Of a DNA stretch of 46,842 nucleotides, positions 25,826-33,406 are shown piece after piece. Each line of letters opens with the position of its first letter. The first letter of the stretch is position 1. Source of the DNA: Bifidobacterium sp. ESL0745 (GTDB lineage: Bacteria; Actinomycetota; Actinomycetes; Actinomycetales; Bifidobacteriaceae); NCBI RefSeq assembly GCF_029433335.1, contig NZ_JAQTHX010000004.1, positions 1 to 46,842 of the forward strand, in the 5' to 3' direction. Under the pieces are notes generated by a model. That model saw only the letters and a program-made list of their open reading frames with translations. It did no database searches and was not told where the DNA came from. Made by a program: the position numbers and the translations under genes.

Positions 25826-25854
25826 TTGACAAATTGTATCCCATAAGATACAAT
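25826..25854 (+). promoter_or_regulatory. Promoter and operator of the HigBA-like pair
   Basis: TTGACA (25826-25831), a 17-bp spacer and TACAAT (25849-25854) form a near-consensus promoter. ATTGTATC (25833-25840) and GATACAAT (25847-25854) are a perfect 8-bp inverted repeat that covers the spacer and the -10 box, as expected for autorepression. The ATG of the toxin gene begins 6 bases after the -10 box, so its mRNA should have no leader. Confidence 0.85.
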
Positions 25855-25859
25855 AAAGT

Positions 25860-26162
25860 ATGAAAATACTTAAATCAGTTACTTTCGACGATTGGTTAGT
25901 CCATCTGCGCGATAAACCTGCACAAAGAAAAATACTGGCCTGGTTGACAAGGCTCGGCCTTTCAAATCAATTGATTGGAGATTGCAAATCAATCAAAGAC
26001 GGCATCTATGAACAACGATTCAATACCGGACCAGGGTATCGGGTTTATTTTGCCCGCAACGGCGAGCAGCTCATTTTGCTTCTAGTAGGCGGAGATAAAA
26101 GCTCTCAAACCAAAGACATCGACAAGGCAAAGACAATGTGGAAAGAATGGAAACAGCAATGA
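25860..26162 (+). CDS. RelE/ParE-superfamily toxin (HigB-like)
   Basis: A 100-residue toxin of the phage-derived Gp49-like/HigB group, which cut mRNA on the ribosome. Family features: a helix with AQRKILAWLTRLG, then the strand segment IKDGIYEQRFNTGPGYRVYFAR and the tail LLLVGGDKSSQTKDIDKA; the Arg/Tyr residues of GPGYRVYF and the Lys-rich end are conserved in this group. The toxin comes first and the antitoxin second, the order of higBA. The ATG at 25860 sits at the expected transcription start, so the message appears leaderless. It overlaps the antitoxin gene. Confidence 0.9.
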   Translation: MKILKSVTFDDWLVHLRDKPAQRKILAWLTRLGLSNQLIGDCKSIKDGIYEQRFNTGPGYRVYFARNGEQLILLLVGGDKSSQTKDIDKAKTMWKEWKQQ

Positions 26163-26500
26163 AAAAGCCGGCAACTACAAATGAAACCTTTAGCGAATTC
26201 AACGTATCCGATTACTTGAACACGAAAGAAGATGCGGAAAACTATCTGAGAGAAGTCATCGCCGAGGCGGACGGCATCGAAGACGAAGATGAGGCCACGT
26301 CACTCATCGTGACCGCTTTGGGTGAAGTCGCGAAAGCTCAGAAAAAGATGACGTCCATCGCCGATCGGGCCAACGTGGGGAGGTCAAGCCTGTACAAATC
26401 CTTGAAAAAAGGCGCAAACCCTTCATTCCGTACCGTTTACAGCGCACTGCGGGAACTGTTCGGCGGCGCAAGCCCGCTACTTCCCCGACAAATCGCTTGA
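26159..26500 (+). CDS. HigA-like antitoxin
   Basis: A 113-residue antitoxin of the addiction-module antidote type. The N-terminal half (VSDYLNTKEDAENYLREVIAE) wraps the toxin in known homologues; the C-terminal half is a helix-turn-helix: KKMTSIADRANVGRSSLYKS, then NPSFRTVYSALREL. It should bind the inverted repeat at 25833-25854. Start ATG 26159 overlaps the toxin stop in ATGA; ATG 26147 and GTG 26138 are in-frame alternatives. Confidence 0.88.
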   Translation: MKKPATTNETFSEFNVSDYLNTKEDAENYLREVIAEADGIEDEDEATSLIVTALGEVAKAQKKMTSIADRANVGRSSLYKSLKKGANPSFRTVYSALRELFGGASPLLPRQIA

Positions 26501-26580
26501 TACTACCAACAGAATAACGGAATTCCGCAGGAGACGGACTCGCGCTATTCTCAACAAATGATGTTGCCCAATCTTCTGTT

Positions 26581-26610
26581 TTGACTTCAAGTGCTTTAAG
26601 TCAATAGAGT
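26581..26610 (+). promoter_or_regulatory. MerR-type promoter of the merR gene
   Basis: TTGACT (26581-26586), an 18-bp spacer and TAGAGT (26605-26610). The -35 box and the end of the spacer form TTGACTT...AAGTCAA, a perfect 7-bp inverted repeat, and TCAAGTGCTT is shared with the CMD promoter at 23390-23419. The ATG lies only 6 bases after the -10 box. Confidence 0.8.
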
Positions 26611-26616
26611 GAAGGC

Positions 26617-27225
26617 ATGAGCATTCAGACTTGGCATTCGATCGGCGAGGCATCGCTGTATTGCGGACTGCCGGAAAGCACGCTGCGTTATTACGAGGAC
26701 GTCGGCATCATCGCGCCGATCGCCCGCGACCCGGAAAGTGGCCATCGCGCTTATACCGATTATGATTTGCAGGCGTTGCTTATCATTTCGTGTCTTTCCG
26801 CCACCGGCATGCCATTGGCCAAAATGAAGGAGTACATGGCCAATCGCAAGCGCGGACGCGAAGGCGCGCCAACGGAAATCGACTTGCTGCGTGACCAGAA
26901 ACGCCGGCTCAACGAGGAACGGCGGTTCCTGATGGCACGCGAGGAATACGTCAATCTCAAAATCAAGTATTGGCAAGCCGTTTCGCACGGTGACGACGCC
27001 GAAGCCACAAGCCTTGGGGCACAAGCCGAGCAGAAAGTCAAGCAACTCAGCCATTGGCACGACAATCAAGACAGCGAAACAGAAACGGCGGCCAAACTGA
27101 CCGGCGCTGCATCGAGCGCGAAATCGACGAGGGAAAAGCGATGCCCCACTGAAATCTCGTCTCAAAACAAACATCGATTGACAGCCAACCAGTCAATCGG
27201 AAATTCCGAACAAAACTCCCAATGA
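26617..27225 (+). CDS. MerR-family transcriptional regulator
   Basis: A 202-residue regulator. The winged helix is typical: WHSIGEASLYCGLPESTLRYYEDVG, then GHRAYTDYDLQALLIISCL and a long coiled coil (LRDQKRRLNEERRFLM). Residues from 150 on are polar and probably disordered. The region after the coiled coil has no Cys pattern of metal-sensing MerR proteins, which fits the AdhR/NmlR-like group that controls small redox enzymes. It has its own operator, and the same operator stands before the CMD gene 3 kb away. GAAGG lies just before the ATG at 26617, but the predicted transcript start is at the ATG itself. Confidence 0.9.
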   Translation: MSIQTWHSIGEASLYCGLPESTLRYYEDVGIIAPIARDPESGHRAYTDYDLQALLIISCLSATGMPLAKMKEYMANRKRGREGAPTEIDLLRDQKRRLNEERRFLMAREEYVNLKIKYWQAVSHGDDAEATSLGAQAEQKVKQLSHWHDNQDSETETAAKLTGAASSAKSTREKRCPTEISSQNKHRLTANQSIGNSEQNSQ

Positions 27226-27471
27226 TTCTGTCACCGATCAATTCCGGCAACCATTCATTCGACCAATTCGCCGTCAGTCAAACGCAACGATTTCAGTGAT
27301 TTTTCAGCAATGAATCCCCGACTGGCAATCGTCCGTCAACCGACAGAGCCGCCGACGGATACAACCTAGCCGCACCTGTTCGCTATTTCCTGTAATTTCA
27401 TAATTCAATATTCATAATCCAAAAATCAATCACAACATCGTCGCTAATCATACAGCAGAAAGAAGCCAATC

Positions 27472-28491
27472 ATGGAACGCATCACTTTGGGAGATTCAGG
27501 TGTCGAAATATCGCCGATGTTCATCGGCGGCATGTCCTTCGGCAAGCCGGACCCGGAACAACACGTCTGGACCATCGACCAGGAAGGCACGCAGGCCGTC
27601 ATCGCACGAGCGCTTGAGCTCGGCGTCAACGCCATCGACACCGCCAATTGCTATGCGCGCGGCACTAGCGAGGAATACATCGGCCAGGCATTGAAGAACC
27701 TCGGCGTTCCCCGCGATCAGGTCGTGCTCGCCAGCAAGGTTTATTTCAACGAGGGCCATTCCTCGGCCAAGGCCATCAAGCACGAGGTCGAAGGTAGTCT
27801 CAAGCGCCTGCAGACCGACTACCTCGACCTCTATATTCTGCATCGCTTCGACTACACCACGCCTATGGAGGAGACCATGCAGGCACTCGACGAGCTGGTG
27901 CGCGCCGGCAAAGTCCGTGCCATCGGCGCCAGCGAAATGTTCGGTTACCAGTACCACAACCTTGAGGTCATCGCCGAGGAAAACGGCTGGACGAAACTTT
28001 CGACGCTGCAATGCCACTACAATCTCATCTACCGCGAGGACGAACGCGAGCTCATCCCGGTGGCCCGCCAGTACAACGCCGTTCCGACGCCGTATAGCCC
28101 GCTGGCTTCCGGGCACCTGGCGCGCAAGACCTGGGATTCGGAAACGCTTCGCGGCAGGACCGACAAGGTCGAGCACAGCAAGTACGACCGCGGCCGCACC
28201 ATCGATCAGCCCATCGTCGATCGCGTGGCCGAACTGGCCGAAAAACGCGGCGTGAGCATGTCGCAGATCGCCCTGGCCTGGCATTGGACCCACGGTCCGT
28301 CCGCACCGATTGTCGGCTGCAGCTCGCCCAATCGCGTCGATCAGGCGGTCGCCGCGATGGACGTCAAGCTGAGCGACGATGAGGTCGATTATCTGGAGGA
28401 ACCTTACATCGCCCACGAATTGGTCGGCCCGCTGGCCCGTCCGGGCGAAAAAGCGCTGGCCGGCACCACCGTTCCGCCGGAAACCAAGTAG
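27472..28491 (+). CDS. Aldo/keto reductase
   Basis: A 339-residue NADPH-dependent oxidoreductase with a TIM-barrel fold. Visible: the N-terminal strand GDSGVEISPMFIGGMSFG, the catalytic Asp and Tyr in INAIDTANCYARGTSEEYIG (Asp58 and Tyr63 or so), the Lys in VVLASKVYF, the catalytic His in YILHRFDY, and the cofactor-binding end APIVGCSSPNRVDQ. The nearest type is the YajO/IolS-like group. RBS AGAAAGAAG before ATG 27472. It stands between MerR and a flavodoxin, but I saw no MerR-like operator in its upstream region. Confidence 0.93.
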   Translation: MERITLGDSGVEISPMFIGGMSFGKPDPEQHVWTIDQEGTQAVIARALELGVNAIDTANCYARGTSEEYIGQALKNLGVPRDQVVLASKVYFNEGHSSAKAIKHEVEGSLKRLQTDYLDLYILHRFDYTTPMEETMQALDELVRAGKVRAIGASEMFGYQYHNLEVIAEENGWTKLSTLQCHYNLIYREDERELIPVARQYNAVPTPYSPLASGHLARKTWDSETLRGRTDKVEHSKYDRGRTIDQPIVDRVAELAEKRGVSMSQIALAWHWTHGPSAPIVGCSSPNRVDQAVAAMDVKLSDDEVDYLEEPYIAHELVGPLARPGEKALAGTTVPPETK

Positions 28492-28508
28492 GTTCGGGAC
28501 CTCAGCAA

Positions 28509-28562
28509 AACGCGAAGGTCTTGCCAGTAAATGCTGCCATCTGCCGACAAGACTTTCGCGTT
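28509..28562. repeat. Single long palindrome after the reductase gene
   Basis: AACGCGAAGGTCTTG (28509-28523) pairs with CAAGACTTTCGCGTT (28548-28562), 14 of 15, around a 24-base loop. Shape and size match single units of the tandem palindromes elsewhere in the window, but no second unit was found at 62 bp. Confidence 0.7.
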
Positions 28563-28653
28563 CCAAATCATCGAAACCATCCACCAACTAGCCGATGAAC
28601 AAGGCAATCAGCGAATGATAACAAAATAGTTTTGACTAAACCCTTATAATTCA

Positions 28654-28699
28654 TGCAAAACGCGGATCGTCATCTTGTGACAACGGTCCGCGTTTTGCA
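28654..28699. terminator. Bidirectional terminator, reductase / flavodoxin
   Basis: TGCAAAACGCGGATCGT (28654-28670) pairs with 28683-28699 over 17 bp with one G-T. The stem ends in A's and T's on the two sides and lies between the two convergent genes, 8 bp from the flavodoxin stop. Confidence 0.85.
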
Positions 28700-28707
28700 T
28701 TGAACTT

Positions 28708-29184
28708 TTATAGGCTAAGTTCCTTAACCCAGCGCGCCAGCGTTTCTTCGCTGTCATCGGCCATGAAACGACGACCCGTCTTCCATGTGGCCTTGGGCGC
28801 GCAACCGTGCAGGTGCTGTCCGTTCGCACCTTCCAGACTTCCGCCGGAAGTCGCGAACGGCACGATGGTCTTGCCTGAAAAATCCTGGCTTTCCAGGAAG
28901 GTGCGCACGATCTGAGGCGCGACACCAAACCAAATCGGATAGCCCACGAATACCGCGTCATAATCGCCGACATTGATGACTTTGGCCATCTGCGGACGGG
29001 CGTCGACGGCATGTTCCACATTCACCCGGCTTTTCTCGTCCTCGGCATTGAGGTCAAAACCGATATAAGGTATCGACGGTTGAATCTCGTTGATATCAGC
29101 ACCGGCAGCCTTCGCCAGTTTTTGCGCCACAGTGCGCGTGTTCCCAGTGATGGAAAAATACGTAACCAGTAATTTATTGGCCAT
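28708..29184 (-). CDS. Flavodoxin
   Basis: A 158-residue FMN-binding electron carrier or NAD(P)H-quinone-type oxidoreductase. The phosphate-binding loop is YFSITGNTRTVA near residue 8; the second flavin loop is VFVGYPIWFGVAPQIVRTFL near residue 75; the third PFATSGGSLEG near 103. It is the flavodoxin-4 type often found near aldo/keto reductases. ATG 29184 has AAAGGGG 7 bases upstream; the in-frame codon at 29208 overlaps the operator. A 10-bp perfect inverted repeat lies 18 bp upstream. Confidence 0.92.
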   Translation of the reverse strand: MANKLLVTYFSITGNTRTVAQKLAKAAGADINEIQPSIPYIGFDLNAEDEKSRVNVEHAVDARPQMAKVINVGDYDAVFVGYPIWFGVAPQIVRTFLESQDFSGKTIVPFATSGGSLEGANGQHLHGCAPKATWKTGRRFMADDSEETLARWVKELSL

Positions 29185-29202
29185 AAGATCCCCTTTCTCC
29201 GA

Positions 29203-29230
29203 TGTCATTGACCATCCAATGTCAATGACA
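29203..29230. promoter_or_regulatory. Palindromic operator before the flavodoxin gene
   Basis: TGTCATTGAC (29203-29212) and GTCAATGACA (29221-29230) are a perfect 10-bp inverted repeat with 8 bases between. It ends 19 bp before the ATG and so would block transcription or its start. It is not the MerR/CMD operator nor the MarR one; the regulator is not known. Confidence 0.7.
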
Positions 29231-29457
29231 TCAAGGAACAGTGTAAGTCGTGTCTAGTAAAGAATGTAATCAAAGTCACATGCACGGTGTCGCAACATGA
29301 GAAAACGAGATTTGGCGATAAATCATCTGAGTCCATTTTGAGTACGGACTGAAACAAAACATGTAATTTTAGGCAATCAAGGATATTCGAAATGTTCAAG
29401 ATCTTCGAGAATTCCAGCATTCCCAACAGTTTTGCGCTATCCCCCACCCTGCCAAAG

Positions 29458-29538
29458 TGCGCGCAAAGGGACTCGAACCCTCACGAACAAGTCACAGGAA
29501 CCTAAATCCTGCGCGTCTACCAATTCCGCCATGCGCGC
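29458..29538 (-). tRNA. tRNA-Leu (TAG)
   Basis: Read on the minus strand the acceptor arms GCGCGCA and TGCGCGC pair. The anticodon stem CAGGA/TCCTG holds loop TTTAGGT (anticodon TAG). A long variable arm and T loop GGTTCGAGTCC mark a class II tRNA. No encoded CCA. Confidence 0.95.
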
Positions 29539-29601
29539 GTAACGCCATTTAATCTATCAGACGTCCCGCACAATCCCTGTGTGAAAACACAGGAACAACT
29601 T

Positions 29602-29716
29602 GCGAGGAAAATCAAGGAAAGGACCCAGAAATGCTGATTATTCTCACATGTTCGAATGAACATGCGATGAAAATCAAGGAAATGGAAACAAAAGCCTGAT
29701 TTTGCTCGCATCTTCG
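29602..29716. repeat. Two tandem palindromes, AAATCA family (locus G)
   Basis: First unit: GCGAGGAAAATCA (29602-29614) with TGATTATTCTC (29635-29645). Second unit: CATGCGATGAAAATCA (29661-29676) with TGATTTTGCTCGCATC (29697-29712). The loops are 20 bases in both. Centres 29624.5 and 29686.5, 62 bp apart. Exactly midway (29655.5) lies a third palindrome, CATGTTC-GAAT-GAACATG. It lies between tRNA-Leu and the GNAT gene. Confidence 0.75.
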
Positions 29717-29744
29717 ACTACCACGGTGCCGCCATGGAATGCCA

Positions 29745-30560
29745 TCACACCTCGCGGGCCATCAGGTAATCGGTCTGCTTGTCATCGCCCTGCCAGAAGT
29801 CGTGCTGGCCGACGCGGACGAAACCCTTGCCAGCGTAGAAACGTTTGGCCGGCTCGTTATGTTCCCAGACACCGAGCCAGACTTTTTTGAGCCCACGTTC
29901 GCGGGCCATGCCCAGCGCCTTGTTCATCAGCTGGGTGCCAAGCCCGCAGCCCTTGAACGCCTTTTGGATATACAGCCGCTGGACTTCCATCGTGTCAGGG
30001 CCCATGTCCTCTATCTGCGCCTCGCCGAAGTTCAGTTTCATATAGCCCGAAAGTATTACGTTACATGCGGCTGGATCAGCTAACCGGCCGGAATCCAGAG
30101 AAGCTACAGATCGCGTCAACTCCGAAACGCGGTTTTCAGGCCTGCCGATACCTGCCGAATCCGAAGAGCCCATGACAACATTTTCGCGTTTACCGTTACG
30201 TGCAGGATCAGCAGAACCTGTCACCGGGCTTTCGGGCTTGCCTGCACGTACAGCATCAGAAAAATCAGCGCTGTTATCGGTGTTCTGACCACCTTGCGTT
30301 CGCGAAGTTTGCACGGTTTGCGCACCGGACGGCATCGAAATAACGAAAAACAGCGAATCAGGATTCGCCAGCTCTTGGCGCAAAACCGGTTCGGCATAAG
30401 TTTCGGCAAGGTATTTGCGCATATCCTCATCCGAGCTAGTTCCGTCAAATGTATCGACATACGTCTCGACGCTCAGTCGATGAAGCATAGCCGCATCATC
30501 GACACCGCACCGCCTAATCACGCCTGGAACCTTCGGATTTGAACTCGACGAATTCTTCAT
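29745..30560 (-). CDS. GNAT-family N-acetyltransferase with disordered insertion
   Basis: A 271-residue acetyltransferase of the GCN5 type. N-terminal part: GVIRRCGVDDAAMLHRLSVETY and the helix region up to LFFVISMPSG. The acetyl-CoA-binding motif is IQKAFKGCGLGTQLMNKALGMA (Gly-x-Gly-x-Gly-like), followed by VWLGVWEHNEPAKRFYAGKGF. Between the first strands and the core is an insertion of about 85 residues (30060-30330) rich in Ser, Gly, Asn, Arg and Asp, not seen in the family, which normally has 170-190 residues. Start ATG 30560 or GTG 30572 (GGAG overlaps the latter). Substrate not known; SpeG- or PaiA-like enzymes are the closest by pattern. Confidence 0.85.
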   Translation of the reverse strand: MKNSSSSNPKVPGVIRRCGVDDAAMLHRLSVETYVDTFDGTSSDEDMRKYLAETYAEPVLRQELANPDSLFFVISMPSGAQTVQTSRTQGGQNTDNSADFSDAVRAGKPESPVTGSADPARNGKRENVVMGSSDSAGIGRPENRVSELTRSVASLDSGRLADPAACNVILSGYMKLNFGEAQIEDMGPDTMEVQRLYIQKAFKGCGLGTQLMNKALGMARERGLKKVWLGVWEHNEPAKRFYAGKGFVRVGQHDFWQGDDKQTDYLMAREV

Positions 30561-30572
30561 CAGATCAATCAC

Positions 30573-30905
30573 TCCATTTCACTCTTTTCATATAATACGG
30601 TTTCCCGCAACTGTGAAGGACTGCACTATTCTGCAATCCACCAAGGCAACAGCATCCAGCAATCGCGCGATTCCCATAATCTTGGCAGATATGACAGAAA
30701 CGACAGATCTATCACGCCTCTTGAATCTGGATGCCCAACCAAACCGCTGAAACACAACCCTGCAACATAGCACATTCCACATGCCGGTATTGAAAACAAC
30801 TATCGGCATTTTGCCACCGGAAAACAACGCCGAAGTCTATGATATTTGACGGTAGAACAATATTCGACAATATCGCCACACCTAAGGAAAAGAGAAGACG
30901 GATTC
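30573..30905. other. Divergent promoter region GNAT / AEC permease
   Basis: A 333-bp region between two outward genes. ATGCCGGTA (30781-30789) and TATCGGCAT (30801-30809) form an 8-of-9 inverted repeat about 100 bp before the permease. No gene; no firm promoter boxes. Confidence 0.35.
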
Positions 30906-31907
30906 ATGTCAGCACTCATTCAACCTGCGACGCTATTGCTGATTATTCTGATGGGGTACCTGTTCAAGAGGTCCGGCATTCTGGGCCCGAAGGACTATCG
31001 CGTGGTGCAGGTGCTCGAATTCGATATCGTTTTGCCAGGTGCCATCATCTACTCCTTTGCGACAAACCCGCACCAATTGAACCTTCTGCTGCTTTCCGTC
31101 TTCTCGCTCTTTGCAGCGCTGATTCCACCGTTGCTGATTTTCGTCGCTACGCGCCATCGCCCTGTGTCCGACCGCGCATTTTTGATGCTCAACGGCGGCG
31201 GATTCAATATCGGCTGCTTCTGCTTCCCCATGGTTCAGGCATTTCTCGGCCCTGCAGCGCTGATTCCCGCAGCAATGTTCGATATCGGCAACGACATCAT
31301 GGTCGCCGCCGGCACGAACGTCATGACGCAAAACCTCTTGCATATTGTGCCCGGCAAGACGCTGGCCGAACAGCACGCCGGCGACGCACCCACACTGCCC
31401 CGCATCAAGGCGACCGACCACGACGCCCGCAGATTGCAACGGCGTGCGCTGATCCGCAACATCGTCAAAGGCTTCGTCACCTCCCCGGCGTTCGACACCT
31501 ACATCCTGATGCTGGTATTGATGCTTTGCAATTTCCACTTCCCGACGTGGATCGCGCAGGTCTCGCATCCCTTCTCCGACGCCAATGCCTTCTGCTCGAT
31601 GGTGATGGTCGGCATGCTCACCGATCTGCCCGGTTCCAAGCGCGATCTCAAGTTCGTGGGCGAAGTCATGGCCTGGCGTATTCCTTGCGGCATCATCGCC
31701 GCGCTGTTGGCATGGTTCATGCTGCCGTTCAGCCCGCTTGTCCGCGAAACCGTCGTCATGTGCTGCCTGGCACCGACGGCCATCTTCTCGACGATGTTCA
31801 CCGACAAAGTGCTCGGCAACGCCAAGCTCGCCGGCTTCATCCTCTGCCTGACCGCCGTGGTCGGCACGATCATGATGACCATCGCCCACTTCATCATTCA
31901 CATGTAG
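30906..31907 (+). CDS. AEC-family permease (auxin efflux carrier type)
   Basis: A 333-residue membrane protein with about ten segments in two halves. N-terminal LIILMGYLFKRSGILGPKDYR is the family start, FDIVLPGAIIYSFA the conserved Pro of helix 2, and GGGFNIGCFCFPMVQAFLG the next conserved segment. Bacterial members carry malate, malonate or other organic acids, or are of unknown use. Starts are open upstream to 30846 as TTG; the ATG at 30906 fits the family and has AGAAG 8 bases upstream. Monocistronic, convergent to rdgB. Confidence 0.88.
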   Translation: MSALIQPATLLLIILMGYLFKRSGILGPKDYRVVQVLEFDIVLPGAIIYSFATNPHQLNLLLLSVFSLFAALIPPLLIFVATRHRPVSDRAFLMLNGGGFNIGCFCFPMVQAFLGPAALIPAAMFDIGNDIMVAAGTNVMTQNLLHIVPGKTLAEQHAGDAPTLPRIKATDHDARRLQRRALIRNIVKGFVTSPAFDTYILMLVLMLCNFHFPTWIAQVSHPFSDANAFCSMVMVGMLTDLPGSKRDLKFVGEVMAWRIPCGIIAALLAWFMLPFSPLVRETVVMCCLAPTAIFSTMFTDKVLGNAKLAGFILCLTAVVGTIMMTIAHFIIHM

Positions 31908-31961
31908 GGGACACGCTCGGCCCGATGCGATCCGCGCCAAATCTCCCCTGAAGTGTGTTCC

Positions 31962-32135
31962 CTGCCTCTAACCCTAGAGTAACTAAACGTTTTAATAACT
32001 TTAGAGGCAGAAACCTGAGTTTGCACCTCTAATCCTACTTCAACGACGATTCCCCGTAAGGTTAGAGGCAGGATTACACACCCACTGCCCTTAACCCGCC
32101 TCCAGCTGCAACTTCTCGCTATGTTTAGAGGCGAG
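31962..32135. repeat. Three tandem palindromes, TTAGAGGCA family (locus B)
   Basis: Unit 1: CTGCCTCTAA (31962-31971) and TTAGAGGCAG (32001-32010), perfect. Unit 2: CCTCTAA (32026-32032) and TTAGAGG (32062-32068). Unit 3, weaker: CTGCCCTTAAC (32085-32095) and GTTTAGAGGCG (32123-32133). Centres about 31986, 32047 and 32109.5, so 61 and 62.5 bp apart. It lies between convergent genes. The family returns at 35281-35440. Confidence 0.78.
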
Positions 32136-32230
32136 ATTCGGCCGTTCTCCACTCCTAATCGATCCCGACCGGAGCCACATAACATTCGGCAGCGCACCGT
32201 TGCACTGTCAACGTTTCTACATACTGACTT

Positions 32231-32908
32231 TCAGCAGCCGATGAGCTCTTTGATTGCGGGAGCGAGCGCCACAAATGCCTTGTGACGGTGGGAAATCGCG
32301 TTCTTTTCCTCAGCACTCATCTCAGCGCTGGTCAGCTTCTCGCCGTCATCGTTCAAACGTCCGGGTTGGTCGTTCGGCACGAAGATGGAATCGTAGCCGA
32401 AACCGTTTTCGCCACGCGGCTCGCGAATCACTGTGCCGCGCATCTCACCAAGTTCCACGGTTTCTTCGGCCTTCGGCGTCGTCCCGTTCGGACGCTCCTC
32501 ACCGCAATGCTTCGGCACCACCAGCGCAGCCGCGCAATTGAACCGCGCACCCCGCTTACCGTCGGGAATATCCTCAAGCTGCGCAAGCAGCAAGGCGTTG
32601 TTGGCCTTGTCATGGCCGTGGGCACCGGCCCAACGCGCCGAAAGGATGCCGGGAGCCGCGCCGAGCACATCGACAATCAGCCCGCTGTCGTCGGCGAGCG
32701 CCGGCAAACCGGTTCGCTTGGCGACGTCCCGTGCCTTGATCAGCGCGTTCTCCTCAAAGGTCACGCCCGTTTCGACGGGGTCGGGCAGGTTCATCGATCC
32801 GGCCGAAACCAACTCAACGTGCTGCGCGGCCTTGCCCAGCTCGGCCTCGATGATGGTGCGGATTTCGGGCAGCTTGCCCTCGTTGTGCGTGGCGACGACG
32901 ATTTTCAT
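32231..32908 (-). CDS. rdgB: dITP/XTP pyrophosphatase (RdgB/HAM1)
   Basis: A 225-residue enzyme that hydrolyses non-canonical purine nucleotides (dITP, XTP) to monophosphates and so protects DNA. N-terminal VATHNEGKLPEI, then ALADDSGLIVDVLGAAPGILSARWAG with the catalytic Asp, then FGYDSIFVP and the end SHRHKAF are typical. About 20 extra residues (EERPNGTTPKAEE) lie in the loop after CAAALVVP. ATG 32908 follows AAGGA. rph is upstream on the same strand, the usual pair, but here nearly 500 bp lie between. Confidence 0.95.
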   Translation of the reverse strand: MKIVVATHNEGKLPEIRTIIEAELGKAAQHVELVSAGSMNLPDPVETGVTFEENALIKARDVAKRTGLPALADDSGLIVDVLGAAPGILSARWAGAHGHDKANNALLLAQLEDIPDGKRGARFNCAAALVVPKHCGEERPNGTTPKAEETVELGEMRGTVIREPRGENGFGYDSIFVPNDQPGRLNDDGEKLTSAEMSAEEKNAISHRHKAFVALAPAIKELIGC

Positions 32909-33086
32909 GGCGTTTCCTTTTCTACAGACCGTTTGCCTCCATAATATCCGTCGATATGCATCCAGCTCGCTTGCAACAAGAAAAACATGACAATATCGTC
33001 ATCGCCCTCGTCGCTTCCAAAAAAGCAAGATCATAAAACGAAACGATTCGTAAGCCAAAATCCAGGATAGAGGCAAGTCATTTGTC

Positions 33087-33185
33087 CGTAAAGCCTTCCC
33101 AGGCGCTGGGGCAATTTTTCTGCTTTACGCAGTATGCCCTCGTACTGTGTAAAGCCTTCCAAACGCTACCGCAATACCAGAAGGC
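33087..33185. repeat. Two tandem palindromes, GTAAAGCCTTCC family (locus E)
   Basis: GTAAAGCCTTCC occurs at 33088 and again at 33149 (61 bp apart), each followed by CGCT and GCAAT. Unit 1 folds by CGTAAAGC (33087-33094) with GCTTTACG (33122-33129); unit 2 by GCCTTC (33154-33159) with GAAGGC (33180-33185). Centres 33108 and 33169.5, 61.5 bp apart. Confidence 0.65.
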
Positions 33186-33325
33186 CATTCGAAACCAACG
33201 TAGGGTATAGAGAGCCCCCGGTCACTTACCTTTGGCTACGCCTCAAAGCTGATTTTGAACACACATTCTGGTCCGATTCCCGAAATCCGGCTTAAAAGCG
33301 AGATCACTACTCTCCGCAACAGGAA

Positions 33326-33355
33326 ATGCGACGCTTGCTCGAACAAGCATCGCAT
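33326..33355. terminator. Hairpin after rph
   Basis: ATGCGA-C-GCTTG (33326-33337) pairs with CAAGC-A-TCGCAT (33344-33355), 11 of 12, around 6 bases. On the minus strand it follows the rph stop by about 50 bp and leads into TTTCC; a weak terminator or processing site. Confidence 0.5.
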
Positions 33356-33406
33356 CCCAACAAATTGACCAGGCCCTCTACACCCCGCAAATACGCGAGT
33401 ATCCGA

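Larger units (their letters stand above)
32909..33406. other. 498-bp spacer between rph and rdgB
   Basis: It contains a tandem palindrome (33087-33185) and a terminator-like hairpin (33326-33355). The rest shows no open frame with a ribosome binding site. In most Actinobacteria rph and rdgB nearly touch, so this spacer is unusual; rdgB likely has its own promoter in it. Confidence 0.5.

Noticed and set aside
28632..28650. TTGACT and TATAAT as a promoter
   Set aside because: Only 7 bp between the boxes, and it lies between two convergent genes right before a terminator.
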